A DNA stretch of 64,000 nucleotides from Eucommia ulmoides (Eukaryota > Streptophyta > Magnoliopsida > Garryales > Eucommiaceae). A program made the position numbers and the translations under genes. Below, piece after piece: positions 13,131-25,800 of this stretch. The notes below the pieces were generated by a model. That model was not told where the DNA came from, searched no databases, and worked only from the letters and a program-made list of their open reading frames with translations. Position 1 is the stretch's first letter; every line of letters starts with the position of its first letter. Location: NCBI GenBank assembly GCA_016647705.1, contig JAENRU010000485.1:62001-126000 (forward strand), read 5' to 3'.

Positions 13131-13431
13131 AATGTTATATTCAACATCTAAACGAATTTTTCTATTTTTTTGTTTTTGTTTTAGACAATGAGTAGGTTTT
13201 TCTGATGATGACAGTAATGTTACATTCAACATCAGCATGGGTTTTTGTTTTTAGATAATAAGTATGTATTTTTTTTTTTAAGATAACAGTAATGTTACAT
13301 TCAACACATTTGAGATGATGAATATAACATATTAAACCAGTACTTTTTTTGGGCGGACAAATAGTGTTACATTCAACATGACCACATCTAAATCAATAAT
13401 TAGATGAGGAACAATAATGTTACGTTCAATA
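13131..13431 (+). repeat. Palindromic motif cluster 1 (left end region)
   Basis: About five copies of the TGTTACATTCAACAT motif, spaced 50-85 bp apart, lie upstream of the transposase frame. Two have mismatched arms. The sequence between copies is not otherwise repeated. Confidence 0.8.
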
Positions 13432-13590
13432 TCCACTTAATCAGATCATATAGTTGGTTATATTTCACACGAACATAACACAATTAACATTTCATGTGAA
13501 TGATATTTCACAGATATGGTATCATCCATTGTATTAATGTGCAAATATGAGAATGTGACAACGGTTTTGAGGATGTAAAGTAGTAGCAAT

Positions 13591-15978
13591 TTGGTTGAGA
13601 TGAGTGAAAAATTAATAAATAAATGGTTAGATCTATTCATTAACAAATTTGAGTTGTCATACTCACTCCCGGGACATGCAAAGTGTACGCTTGATGATCA
13701 GAATGATTATGAAGAAATGTTTTTGTTGGCTGCCCACATGAACATTGATTTTTTAGAGGTTTGTGTACAAAAAAATGTGAGTGAATCAAGTGCATCTACT
13801 GGTGCTTCTTCATGTGTAACTTTACCCCCAAACAATTGTCAATGGTGACAGCGACGGGGAAATGAATTATAGAGGCAGCTATGGTAATATGTTACAATTA
13901 AGCAAAGACAAATTGCTACTTTCCTGAATATGGGATGATGGTATTCAAGAGGTTGGATAGAAATTTAGGGGAGGAACAAGTGAATTTCGTATGGCTTTGA
14001 AGAAATTTGTTGTAGAAGTTAGGTTTAATTTTCATTATCTCAGGAATGATAAAACACGCGTGACAGCTGAATGCTTACTACGGGAGGATAGAAAATGCTC
14101 ATGGTTCGTGCATGGATGGGTAAGGAGCAAAAACAGTATCTTTTATATTCGAACTCTTGTAAAAGAACACACATGTGGAGCTACATTTTGCACCAATAAG
14201 AACAAAAAATTAACTTCAAAAGTTATTTCATCATGTTTGGTTGATGAGGTGCGTTCTAACCCGAAAACTCGCCCAGTTGATGTTGTTGACACTTATTGGA
14301 AACAATAGAAATAACATGCCGGAATGTATGGATAAGGGTAGAAAAGGCCACGAATAATGTCTTTGGCGATTACTCGTCATCCTATGATCAATTGAGATGG
14401 TACATTAATAAATGTAAGGAGACAAACCGGGTAGTCACATTACATTAGAATACAACTTGGAGACATGACATTTCAAGAGAATATTCATTGCGTTTCAAGC
14501 CTGCATACACGGGTTCAGGTTATGTCGCCCAATGGTGTTTCTTGACGGCACATTCCTAACTGGTCGTTACAAAGGCAATTTATTAGCAACAACAGCGAAA
14601 CATAGGAACCAAGGTACGTTTTGTAAGTTTTTGTTTGTTACGGGTGAGAATGTTACTTCAACATGAAAATGATGAGAACGTTACATTCAACATTCACTGG
14701 TGTTGAATGTAACATCTTATGGATTTTAGTATTTACATACATAAAACAAGTGAATAATTGATATTATATTCAACATCCATAGTGTTGAATATAACATCTT
14801 ATGGATTTTACTCTGCATACGGACATCAATAAAACCCTTGATGTTACATTCAACATCCACATATGTTGAATGTAACACCTTATGGATTAACAAATTTCTG
14901 TTTTTCCGATCATGCAGGGATGTTTCCAGTTTCATTTGCTATCGTTGATGCAGAGAATGATGATAACTGGGCTTAGTTTTTATTAGAACTTAGAAAGATT
15001 GTTGAGCCAGAGCTTGTCATAACATTCATCTCTGACCGGCATAACAGAATTTTGGAAGGGGTACGTGAAATGTTTCCACACTATTACCATGCTTATTGTT
15101 TGCATTATTTGAAGATGAATATAAGAGTTGCAATGACTGGTACAACTACAACATTTAAAGATATGATGGTTCAGAAATTGAATGGTTTGGCATATGCGCA
15201 TTCACCGGAAATGTTTAAATTTTTATTTGATAAATGATTAATAAAGGGGGTACAAAGGTGCATAACTTCATTCAAGAATTATCACCGCAAAAATTTAGTA
15301 ATGTGTTTTTTAGAGGCAAGCGATATGGTGAGATGACGTCTAACTTGGCGGAGTGCTTCAATTCATGGATAAGTGAATATCGTCATCTATCAGCAATTTT
15401 GGTGATTGAAAAAATAAGGATACGATGGATTAACTTAATGGCGGAGATGAGAAATGAAGCGAACAAACTAAAATCTCAAATCACCCCAAATTGGGAGAAT
15501 AGGATGTGTGAATTAATGAACAAATGACGAACATGGAATATTGGTTCGTCAGGAAATGGGGTATTTGAGATCTATTCTAACCCTTCCGTTCTAGTTGATA
15601 CTGAAGGACGCACATGCTCATGCCGACAATGGCAAATAAAAGGATTTCCACGTGTTCATGTTTTTGCAGCTATATATAAGAGTGGATTACCTACATTCAA
15701 GTACATATAGGACTATTTCCGAAGTTGTTTTCACCGTGAGACATACTCGAGAGGTATATATGCAATTCCAACAATGGAACAACCAATTTTGGGTGAGAAC
15801 GAATCAATGATATTGCCTCCATTGTCAAAGAAACAACCAGGACGGCCTAAAGAAAGTAAAAATCTCATCTAGAGGAGAAGTAAAAGAAAGACGGCGTGGT
15901 AGATGTGGGAAACTGGGTAGACACAATAGGAAAACATGTAAGGCACCACTAAATGAAGAATCATCAAGTGGATCTTGA
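13591..15978 (+). pseudogene. MULE transposase (MuDR/MURA type), broken
   Basis: Pieces in order: an N-terminal PB1-like segment (SYSLPGHAKCTLDD, 13591-13848); the MuDR DNA-binding domain with KCSWFVHGW and HTCGATFCTNKN (13991-14308); the catalytic core with a first Asp in FLDGTFLTGRYKG (near 14535), a second in FISDRHN (near 15030) and Glu in NLAECFNSW (near 15345); and a SWIM finger (CSCRQWQIKGFPRVH, near 15610) whose third cysteine is Arg. A GRPK motif and an RCGKLGRHNRKTC zinc knuckle follow near 15840-15940. An intron-like gap holding motif cluster 2 separates the first Asp from the second. Several stops and frameshifts interrupt it, for example after TYWKQ (14306), NKM.. (15237) and ELMNK (15527). 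The gene would excise and insert the element; this copy cannot encode a whole protein. Confidence 0.88.
14651..14880 (+). repeat. Palindromic motif cluster 2 (transposase intron)
   Basis: Three units of about 80 bp, each a head-to-head pair: TGTTACATTCAACAT, a short TCCACAK-like spacer, then TGTTGAATGTAACA, followed by CTTATGGATTTTA. It sits between the exons carrying the first and second catalytic aspartates. The same unit recurs in clusters 4 and 5. Confidence 0.85.
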
Positions 15979-16194
15979 ATTTTTTCGTCTAATTATTTTC
16001 AAATAATAATGTTCTATTTGTTATAGAATTTTTAAAAACAATATAAAATAAAAAAAAAGTAGTGCATTTTTTGTTCAGATTATGTTTGCTACTTGTGTAA
16101 CAATCAGAATGAGAATTTTGTATAAGAAAGAAATAGTAGGATTCATATTGCATTCAACAACTTGAAACATTTATGTTTTGTCATAGGCTTCTTT

Positions 16195-16805
16195 GTGTTA
16201 CATTTAACACTGTCATAGGCTTGTTCGTGTTACATTCAACACCGTCATGTGCTTTGTTTTATCATTCAATTTTGTTAGGGCTGTGTTACATTCAGCACTG
16301 TCATAGGTTGTTTTGTCACACATTCAGCATTTGTCATATGGTTCTGTGTTACATTCAACACTGTCATAGGTTTTTTTGTCACACATTCAACATTTTTGTC
16401 ATAGACTTCTTTGTGTTACATTCAACACTATCATAGGCTTGTTCGTGTTATATTCAACACTGTCATGAGCTTCGTTTTGTCATTCAATTTGCTAGGGCTG
16501 TGTTACATTCAACACTGTCATAGGTTGTTTTGTCGCACATTCAACATTTGTCATATGGTTCCGTGTTACATTCAACACTGTCATAGGTTTTTTTGTCACA
16601 CATTCAACATTTTGGTTATAGGCTTCTTTGTGTTACAATCAACACTGTCATAGGTCTGTTTGTGTTACATTCAACACTATCATGGGTTTCTTGTGTTTGT
16701 CATTTAATTTGTTAAGTGTGTGTTACATTCAACATGATCATAGACCATATATTGTGTCATCACTAATATATGTCATATTTTTATGATTGTTACATTCAAC
16801 ACATA
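16195..16805 (+). repeat. Palindromic motif cluster 3 (between convergent genes)
   Basis: About sixteen copies in an array of irregular 30-70 bp units of the kind GTGTTACATTCAACACTGTCATAG, alternating with a shorter TCACACATTCAACATTT form. It lies between the 3' ends of the transposase and the Ulp1-like gene. Open frames across it are products of the repeat and do not look coding. Confidence 0.85.
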
Positions 16806-17929
16806 TAAAAAAGGACAGCAACAAGTGTGTATGACATTGTGAATATGCAATGGATTATATACAAAATGTAACTTCAAAAAGTCGTTTTCCAAAAAATATT
16901 GTGGCAATCAAGAAGTTCAATAGCATTTGTCCATTTTTCAGTTAGGTTTGGGTTCATTTGCTGTGCAAGTGTGATATGAGTCAAGTGTCCATCTTCTTGG
17001 TGCATCATTTAAGAAGTCATGAATGATAGCAGCATGTTCCATGTGAAACCCGTGCAAACCCATATTGATAAGGATTTTCTCCTTCCTAAATATCTTCTTC
17101 ATTACATGGATGATGCATACTCCACAATCAACCCTGTAAATTCAACATCACCAACATCACCAACATTCAACAATTGTTCTTTTTTATTGAAGGATGTATG
17201 ACTTAAATTATTAAGTTATATATGTGGTACTTACGCTGATGAACCTTGATCTGGTACATCACCAACATTTAACATCTTATCTTCTGAAGGATTAGCCCAG
17301 TCATGCTCCACATTATTTTTGGCGAGTAGTTGGTCTACGTATGCAATCTATAGGTGGACAATACCGTCAATTATTGTTGGTTATAACAGCAACAAAAAAA
17401 AAATATGAAAATACAAGCTTACAAGTTTTTTCGCATTTTCGAAAAAAGGGTCAATTGTGCCTTTTTGTCTCAGATTAACAGAATTGTAATGATGTCATTT
17501 TGACTATTGCTTATTGCACATAGCTAAGGTCCAATGGCTAGTTGTTGGAGTAGGGCCAGCAGTGTTTATGGAAAAATGAACATAACGACATTCAGATGTG
17601 AAGGCACGGATTATCTCAAGGTTCAAAAATTTGTTAAGTGTGAGTTCATCCCCTTCAACAATCCATGATTGTAGAAAACATTTTTAATGTATGTCTGAAT
17701 AAATTTTGTAGATGTATAACAGTCAAAGAGAAAATAAGCAAAATGTACTTACCCAACATGTACTATTTATGAAAAATGATTGATCGGAAAGAATGTCGCC
17801 AAGCTGTTTTAAATCACTTGCCATATTTGTTTGTTTGAGGCACAAGAGCTCCATAACACCATTGATGGCCTGATTGGATAAGTATCAATATGTTTAGAAT
17901 ATGCGTCAGAGTTTTATAATGCCAATCCA

Positions 17930-18205
17930 TGTTATACTCAACATCCATGTGTTAAATGTAACATCATACAGATTTTAATAGTGTATACAAAAAACAAACA
18001 ACAATTGATATTACATTCAACATCCAAAGGTGTTTGAATGTAACATCATATGGTTTTTACTATTGCATCATAATACAAGAGAACACTTTAATGTTACATT
18101 CAACATCTACAGGTATTAATTGTAACATCATACAAATTTAACAAAAACACTATGAAAGAGAACACTTGATGTAACATTCAACATCCACAGGTATTGAATG
18201 TAACA
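17930..18205 (+). repeat. Palindromic motif cluster 4 (Ulp1-like gene intron)
   Basis: Four roughly 75-80 bp units, each with facing TTACATTCAACAT and GTTGAATGTAAC halves, in the intron between exons 6 and 7. Units read in the same direction on the plus strand as in cluster 2, although the host gene here is on the minus strand. Confidence 0.85.
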
Positions 18206-19504
18206 TCATACAGATTTAACAAAAAAAAAAAAACAATATACAGGGTAACTCACAAATATTGTTAGCTGTTTTTCCCATAGTAGATCAAGAATGTCAACAA
18301 ATGAGACCTGTGCAAAAGTCCATTCTTCGCCCCAAACGAACGCTCTAATTGTATAACAAAAAGAAAATATTTTGTATTGGATTAGCACATAACAATCGAC
18401 ACATAAATGAAAATGAAAAGTAATAAAGATGGAAGAATGAGACTTACGTAGACCTCTCTACTTGCATAATAAGTTGTAGGAGTTTCCATTCGTCTTCGGT
18501 TAATATCATAGCCACAACACTATCTCGGGAAGGCAACATGCATGCCTTATCCAACTCACCAATAGTTTTGTTGGATTCTCCTTGATATACTATGGTGTCC
18601 TTTGATTGATTGGTTGTCACTGGCTTTTCCTTCTCAGTAGCTTTTATAAGCCTCCTCGATCATTTTGCGGGAATGTGATAGTCATAGACCGACCCTTCAC
18701 CAGTTTTTCGTGTCCTCACGCAGCTTTTAATATTTTTTACAAGTGATGTGGGGGTTGTCATATGTGTTTTGTGATGTGTACTTCTTCGTGTAACCAGTTT
18801 CTCAGGCAGATTTGGACATTTGACTACTGGTTCACGATCACGTCTGGCAATCTTACATGCTTGTTGGGCAATAACAGAATTGCGCTCTTCTAATGTCATA
18901 TTATAGCACCTTCTTTGAATTATTGCTCTTTCTGAATAGACTGTGTAACATAATATACCACAGCCTCTTCTAGATGTTCCTGGAGTACCGTTTTTCAGTA
19001 ACAAGCTTTTCCGTTTGCGTAACGACATGTACCTCTGTTTTAACCAGTGAATTGGTCAATTGGGCCTTTAAATTTTCAATCTCTTTCTTCAACTTTTTTA
19101 TTTTTTCTATTTTTTATATTTCTTCTTCAACTCTTTGTGCTCCTCCTTCAAATGATCATAATCACCAGCAAGTTTTTGATTTCTTTCAACAAGCTGAGAT
19201 AAGTTTTGGGACCCACCCACAGAATTCAGCAACCTCAGCAGTGAAATCTTGCGAAATCTTGAGGTCAAAATAAGGAAATTCTGATGAATCGACCTTTTTC
19301 TTGCCCTTGTGCTTGTCACTCCGACCAAACGATTCAATATCAGTATGAATTGGAAGCAAAATACCCATTTGCATTTCGCCGATAGTTTCCTTAATTTCAG
19401 CCTCCTTAATCTAGACAACAGTTCAGATGTGTTAAATTCAACAATTGTGTGACCAATCAGGTCATCAATGGTGTTTTCTTTGTTTTGAAAATGCAATACC
19501 AATA

Positions 19505-19835
19505 CATGTTACATTTTAACTTCAACATGTGTTGAATGTAACAGCATAATAGATGAGAACATGACATCCACAATACATGTTACATTCACATACATGACAA
19601 GAGAACAATTGAAGTTACATTCAACATCCACAGGTGTTGAATGTAACATATAAAGGATTTCAATTTGTGCATACATGATATGAGTACACTTGATGTTACA
19701 TTCAACATCCACAAGTGTTTAATGTAATATCAAATGAATTTCAGTCCTGCAAACATAAGACACTACAAGTGATGTTACATTCAACATTCACAGGTGTTGA
19801 ATGTTACATTATATGGATGTTACATAACAAATAAC
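19505..19835 (+). repeat. Palindromic motif cluster 5 (Ulp1-like gene intron)
   Basis: Four to five units of the same paired type lie in the intron between exons 4 and 5, some shortened. The ATATGGATTTCA-type tail links them to clusters 2 and 4. Confidence 0.85.
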
Positions 19836-21477
19836 ATGTTTGCATATAACATGCATACCTGATTATCAGACAGATGGGATAATTGCAAACCAGACACAAT
19901 TTCCATAAGTTGCATCATGTCTCATTTTTCCCAATGTGGAATAGAATATTCCCACCCTGTGACTTCTTTGAGCAAATATGTGAGCTCGCACAACCAAAAC
20001 TGGATAAAAAATGCACCACATCACTAAATTTGAAACATAAAACATAAGGGGGAAAAATTATGTGTACTAGAGAACAATGTAAAAAACATAGAATTATATA
20101 ACCTGCAATGCGATAGCACATCCAGTAATGGTTTCTGGTCTGCGGTAACTTGAGGCAATCGATGACATCAAGTTTGAATGAATTGCTTCAGCCGAGTTAT
20201 AAGTTGCCATCATTCTTAAATCCTCAACATTCATGATATTAGAGACACCAATAGCTTGACCCTTGTTTGAAACAAAACAAGTTGCTATGAGATGCAAGCA
20301 TAGCAGATGGACAACATCTTGTACATCTTGTTGGTTATTACTGGCCAATGCTTTGACAATTTCATACTTTATCTCAACAATACTCAACCTGTTTTTAACC
20401 GAGCCCCTCCTTGCTAAGAATATAGAACCCATTTTTTTTGCATAACGACCAGGAAGTTGTTCCTTCCCTAATGGTAATCCAAAAATCAACTGGACATCAT
20501 TGCTTGTAAATGTAACCAGCTTTGATCCAAGATTGAATGCCTTTCGATGTGGTTCATATGAGCGAATGATATTGGCGATGAGGGAATCTATTTTGTGGAA
20601 CGAACTAATCCTACTCTCCCATCGCAGGAGAGCATTTATTGTGTTCCAAAATGGAATTGTTAGCAGAATTTCAAGGTGTGCACGTTGAAGATGAATAGAC
20701 TTGATTAATGCATAAAATTACGATATATTCGGATGGTATTTTATTGGTTGCCCAATCTTTTCTGGCTGTGAAACTACCAAAAAAGAAATGCAATGCAGTC
20801 AAGTTTAAAGGTACATACTACACATTTATAGATGATTTGGTAGGAAGATCAATCAACAGTTAATGGAAGAAGGAAAATTACTTACCTCTGATCTCATGAG
20901 ATTCAGTGGTTGAGTTCGTTTGTTGTGTTGCATGCAGAAAAGGGACATGTTCTGAACAATCAATAGCGTTACATATAAAATGAATGTTACCTTCAACATA
21001 GTAATACTTTCAACATATGTTTTCATATGCATGTAAAGGATAACAGATTCTTGTACGGATAATGTTTTGAAATTTAGACATAGTGCATTGAACATACATC
21101 GTTAAGCCTTATCAAAGATAAGAAAAGAACACAGTACCTAAATAGGATAGATTTACCGGATCATCAGCCGTGTCAAGATTCTTAGTCACCATTTTTTTTT
21201 TCTTGTGTTCACCATTTTTTCGCCGGTTTGAGGATAAGAACGACGAGAGAGAACAGAGCAGAAAGGTGTTTTTTGGTTGGCATATCTGAGAAGATGAAAA
21301 GTTTGGGAAATGAAATGAATCGGTACAAAAATGACATTTGAGTGAGGCCACGTTCCAAAGGACGTCGTCGGCGCAATATCTCTGCAAAAGGTACGAAATG
21401 GCGGTTTGGGGAGAAATAATATGGTGTATCGCGGAACATGCGTGATACATTAGAAAAGTCAGATAATGAGCACAAGG

Positions 21478-22520
21478 TGTGTTACATTCAACACGTTAAT
21501 ATAAAAACTTATATAATGAACACAAGCCGTGTTACATTCAACACGTTAATAGACATAAAAATGTCGTTTTAAGAAAAATAGGATGATGTTATATTCAACA
21601 TGTTAAGAAATACAAATCCAGTTTCGAACATAAGTCGTGTTACATTCAACATGTTAAGAAACGTAAATTGAGTTGTGAACACAAGTCATGTTACATTCAA
21701 CACGTTAATAGACACAAAAAATGGTGGTTGGAAATAAGATGATGTTACATTCAACATGTTAAAAAACCCAAATTGACTTTGTGAACACAAGTCGTGTTAC
21801 ATTCAACACGTTAATAGGCACAAAAATGACGTTTTTTCGGGAGAAATAAGAAGATGTTACATTCAACATGTTAATAGACACAAAAAAATGGCATTTTTAA
21901 AAAGATGTTACATTCAACATGTTAAGAAACACAAATTGACTTTGTGAACATAGGCCGTATTACATTCAACACGTTAATAGACACAAAAAATAGCGTTTTT
22001 TGGGGAAAATAAGAAGATGTTACATTCAACATGTTAATAGACATAAAAAAATGGTGTTTTTCAGAAGATATTACATTTAACATGTTAAGAAACGCAAATT
22101 GACTTTGTGAACACAAGCCGTTTTACATTCAATACGTTAATAGACACAAAAAATGATGTTTTTCGGGGGAAATAAGAAGATGTTACATTCAACATGTTAA
22201 TAGACACAAAAAATAACGTTTTTCAGAAGATGTTACAATCAACATGTTAAGAAACACAAATTGAGTTTGTGAACACAAGCCGTGTTACATTCAACACGTT
22301 CATAGACACAAAAAATGACATTTTTCAGGAGAAATAAGAAGATGTTACATTCAACATGTTAAGAACTACAGATTCAGTTTGTGAACACATGACGTGCTAT
22401 ATTCAACATGTTAATAGACACAAAAAATTACGTTTTTCGGGGGAAATAAGAAGATGTTACATTCAACATGTTAATAGACACAAAAAATGACGTTTTTCAG
22501 AAGATGTTATATTTAACATG
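21478..22520 (+). repeat. Palindromic motif cluster 6 (upstream of Ulp1-like gene, right end)
   Basis: About twenty motif copies spaced 48-58 bp apart in roughly 108-bp higher-order units. Units alternate between CGTGTTACATTCAACACG and GATGTTACATTCAACATG forms, with GTTAATAGACACAAAAAATG and GTTAAGAAACACAAATTGA spacers. In most copies the two arms match each other. The array lies 5' of the Ulp1-like gene and just inside the right end of the element. Confidence 0.9.
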
Positions 22521-22835
22521 TTATGAAATGCAAATTGAGTTTGTAAACACAAGCCCTTACAGGTTAGAATTTATAGAACATTTTTTTGAAATCAAAACAA
22601 AGATTTTCATTACCATTTGGCATGATTGAGTTGCGCAAATTGAGTTGCGATAAAAAACAAACACTATTCATTTTTAGGTTTCAGGTTTTAGCGGAAGGAT
22701 GAGCCGCCTAATTAATGAAGGGTAAAATCGTCCAGGGACAACAAAAGTCCTGATCGGTGCATGAAAAAACGGTCGGGCTTATTCGATAATTTCCGGCGCT
22801 TTTTGGGAGTCATCGGTGCACGCCCCTAAAACAAA

Positions 22836-25800
22836 CCTCTTCTCCAATTACTCCAGGCTTCAGTTTCTGTTCCTTGATTTTCGCTCTCAAAATTTTGATG
22901 CAATGTATAGAAATTCGTTTAGTAAATACATTTATTTTCCAAAAAATTTAAGAGTAAAATTATTCTTTGAATTCCCTACGAATTTGAAGAAAAAAGATGT
23001 CGATTCCTACTCACTCCCATAAAACTATTTCTATCACCACTCGTCGGTCATCATACATTTAAAGAAAAAGAAAAAAAAAAACAAATATTGTAAGCAAACA
23101 TGTTTTTTATTTATGCTCTCATAAATTAAAAGAAACAATCTTAAAATAATAGCCGTTACCAAATACATGTCTATTCTTGAAATACTCCAAAATAAAAATA
23201 GAAAAATAAAATAAATAATTTAAAATAATAACCGTTACCAAATATGTTTCTATTCTTGAAATACTCCAAAATGGAAAAAAAATAAAATAATAATAATAAA
23301 TGTATTTACTTGGACTTTGATGTTTATGTGATATAAACACTTGACAGGAAAAAATTAATAGATGAGGAAAAAATTAATAGATGAAAAAACAATGCAGTGA
23401 CTCTTCCTTATCGTATCCTGCACGCCCCCCAAACCACAGAACACAACAAAGACTTGACTTTAGGTGTGGGAACTTGAGAATTTAATGTAACGAACATAAC
23501 AAAGACTTTGACTTTAGTTGGGAACAAAGCTCCGAATTATTGAATGGCTAGAATTTGGGCAATTTAGTTAAGCCTGGTGGCGTTGACGGGCTTTTGGCTT
23601 TTTATTTTATAAAAATAATTAATTTTAGACCAGACAATATGTAAATTTTTAAAAATTAAACTAAAATTTATATTAATAGTATTTAAATTTAACTGTTAGT
23701 ATTCAGTGTGTTGTTTCTTTTAATTTCACATTTAATAATATTTTTAAAATAAATAAATAATATATTTAGGAGAAAAAACAACAACTTTAAATCACTCTCA
23801 TTTATTTTCACTCCAAAAAATAAAACAATAAAGAGCTAAAAAAAATTGAGTGTTAAGTTCCAAGAGGATATATATATATATATATATATTAACTTTTTAA
23901 TGTGTTTGAATAACAATTTTATTCATTTATTTATTTTTAGATTTTTTTAATTTTACTTTTAAGGCTAACTTTTAAGCAGTATAATTGTAATACCCCGAAA
24001 ATTTAGATTTTTGAAAAATATTATTTTATATAATTTTAATATTTTTTAGGACAGTTTTCTGAATTTGTGGTTTAAATATATACCTGATAATTTTTGGAAT
24101 TAAATGTCAAAATTATATTTTTGGAAATATTATTTTATATAAGTTTAATATTTTTGGGTTATTTTTTATTATATAAAAATTTATAATAAATAATTATTAA
24201 GTTTGTGATATAGATATATATTTGATAATTTTTGGAATTAAATATTAAAATTATATTTTTGAAAATATTATTTTATATAAGTTATATTATTTTTGAGTTA
24301 TTTTGTATATTATGAAAATTCATAATAAATATTTAATAAGTTTAGGCAGATAAGTATAATTATTAGATTTAATAGAAATTATTTTATAATTATAAGGTAT
24401 TAAATGTAATTTCCCAAATCTTACCAATTAAGGAACCGATTTTCGCCATGAAACTAAAAAAAGAAAAAGAAAAAACCGGTCCGGCCACATGTCTTGCAGT
24501 CACGTATATGTATAGGGGTTATGTATATCTATGAGGATTACATGTGTAATTATTTAATATATAATAATAATAAGTAATAAGTAGAGGATCAACCATTGCT
24601 TTGGGTAATATGCTGATATTCATTACTAAACTTACTGCGGATACTTTATGGCCTGTTTAATTTTCACAACAAGAAAAATATTCCAGTTCAGATTCCGATT
24701 TCGGATTTCAGGTAAAATTTCTAATTATTTTAATATATCTATTTAATTTGTTTGTTGTGTGATTTATGCTATTATTGTTGTTAAATTCTACCTGTAAAAT
24801 TTTATAAAATAATTATGATTATGTGAAAATTATGCCCTTATGTTTAATTTGTCGCGTTAATTAAATGCTCGTCTTAGAGAGGTTGAAGGTCTACAGAGCG
24901 TTGACTCACAACCCTACAGTTTTGATTATAAGGCCGGTGAGAACGAAACGATGACTGGAAATCTATTTGAATTTCTATTTATAAGAATTGTATTTATTAT
25001 TTATTATTGTAATCGGTGAATTCGATAATTATAATTATCCCATCGTATTTATAAAAATTCCTAGTTTTACTAAAAATACATGATTCCTCATATATTATAT
25101 AATCCTCACTTTTGTTTGATAATAATTAAACAGAGGTGAATTCGAGTGTCAGGTCTTCAAATTCTATTTTTGGTCCCTAAAGTATGTAGTGGGTGTCTAT
25201 GCAAGTGTGATGGTTGCCAAATTGCACATTTGGTCTCTTTAAGTTTTACATTTATTTTGATTCTAAGACATATATTTGAAATTCTATTTAAAATTATAAG
25301 AGTTGTACTTATTATTCACCATTGTAAAATCGATTCGATAAATTGATAAATTATAAATTCGATAATTATAATTTTCGTTGCCGCATTGCAAATTAAATAT
25401 TTTCATAAGGCGAATTATTAATTACTTGACGCCGTCGCATTATAAATTTACCATATTGATTCACCGTTGTAAAATCGGCTAATTCCAATTGTCGTCGTCG
25501 TGTGTGAAATTTAACATATTTTTTAATTAAAATATTGATTATTTGGTAAAATTATCATCGTCGATAAATAAAATTGTCGCTGTAGTTTGTAAAAATTTTC
25601 AGAATAATTCGAAATAAATTAGCGTGTTATTCGGTTTAATGTTAATTCTCCAAGAGGAGAAGCTGAGTGGCGGCCTTGGGAAACACGGGTCGTTATAATA
25701 ATAGCTCCCAATTTGTGGTGGTTAATAAATATTATTATTAAAATTTTTATTAATGGTTAAAAAAAAATAATAATAAAAAAAAAAAAAATCACAATAAAAG

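Larger units (their letters stand above)
16938..21192 (-). pseudogene. Ulp1-like cysteine protease gene carried by the MULE, about 10 exons
   Basis: Exons inferred from GT-AG sites and phase: 21157-21192, 20886-20951, 20103-20765, 19859-19999, 18448-19410, 18254-18344, 17753-17869, 17423-about 17690, 17235-17347 and 16938-17133. Exon 3 resembles DUF1985/mobile-domain proteins (VQLIFGLPLGKEQLPG, then DVVHLLCLHLIATC and AEAIHSNLMSSI). Exon 5 begins with a charged coiled coil. The C-terminal exons give a C48 protease core: His in SHWTLAMC (17534-17536), Gln in VPDQGSSA and Cys in VDCGVCIIHVMKK (17124-17126), the last restored exactly by the 101-nt intron 17134-17234. The usual Asp is Asn in YNSVNLRQ. 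In-frame stops occur in exons 3, 4, 5 and twice in exon 8, with a frameshift in the coiled coil. Known relatives act on SUMO or ubiquitin-like tags; the role in transposition is unknown. Confidence 0.82.
12481..22826. mobile_element. MULE with MuDR transposase and Ulp1-like gene (KI-MULE-like), 10.3 kb
   Basis: Flanking 9-bp target duplications TAAAACAAA lie at 12472-12480 and 22827-22835. The empty site survives in unit A near 8376-8384 (CAAAACAAA), which fixes both ends. The ends begin GGGAAAATTACC and, inverted, GGGGCGTGCACCG. Terminal inverted similarity is weak; both ends share GCACCGATSACTCCC-type boxes, repeated near 12550-12620. Inside are a plus-strand transposase gene (13591-15978) and a minus-strand Ulp1-like gene (16938-21192) in convergent order, plus six clusters of a palindromic motif. 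Arabidopsis Kaonashi MULEs are known to carry Ulp1-like sequence. Both genes carry disabling changes, so the copy is probably not autonomous. Confidence 0.9.

Noticed and set aside
16173-16653. Repeated CYIQHCHRLF peptide frames
   Set aside because: The peptide repeat is a by-product of motif cluster 3 between convergent genes; there is no start context or conserved domain.
21478-22520. CRISPR-like array of short repeats with spacers
   Set aside because: The host is a plant, the spacers are themselves repeated, the repeat is a short palindrome, and the array lies inside a transposon.
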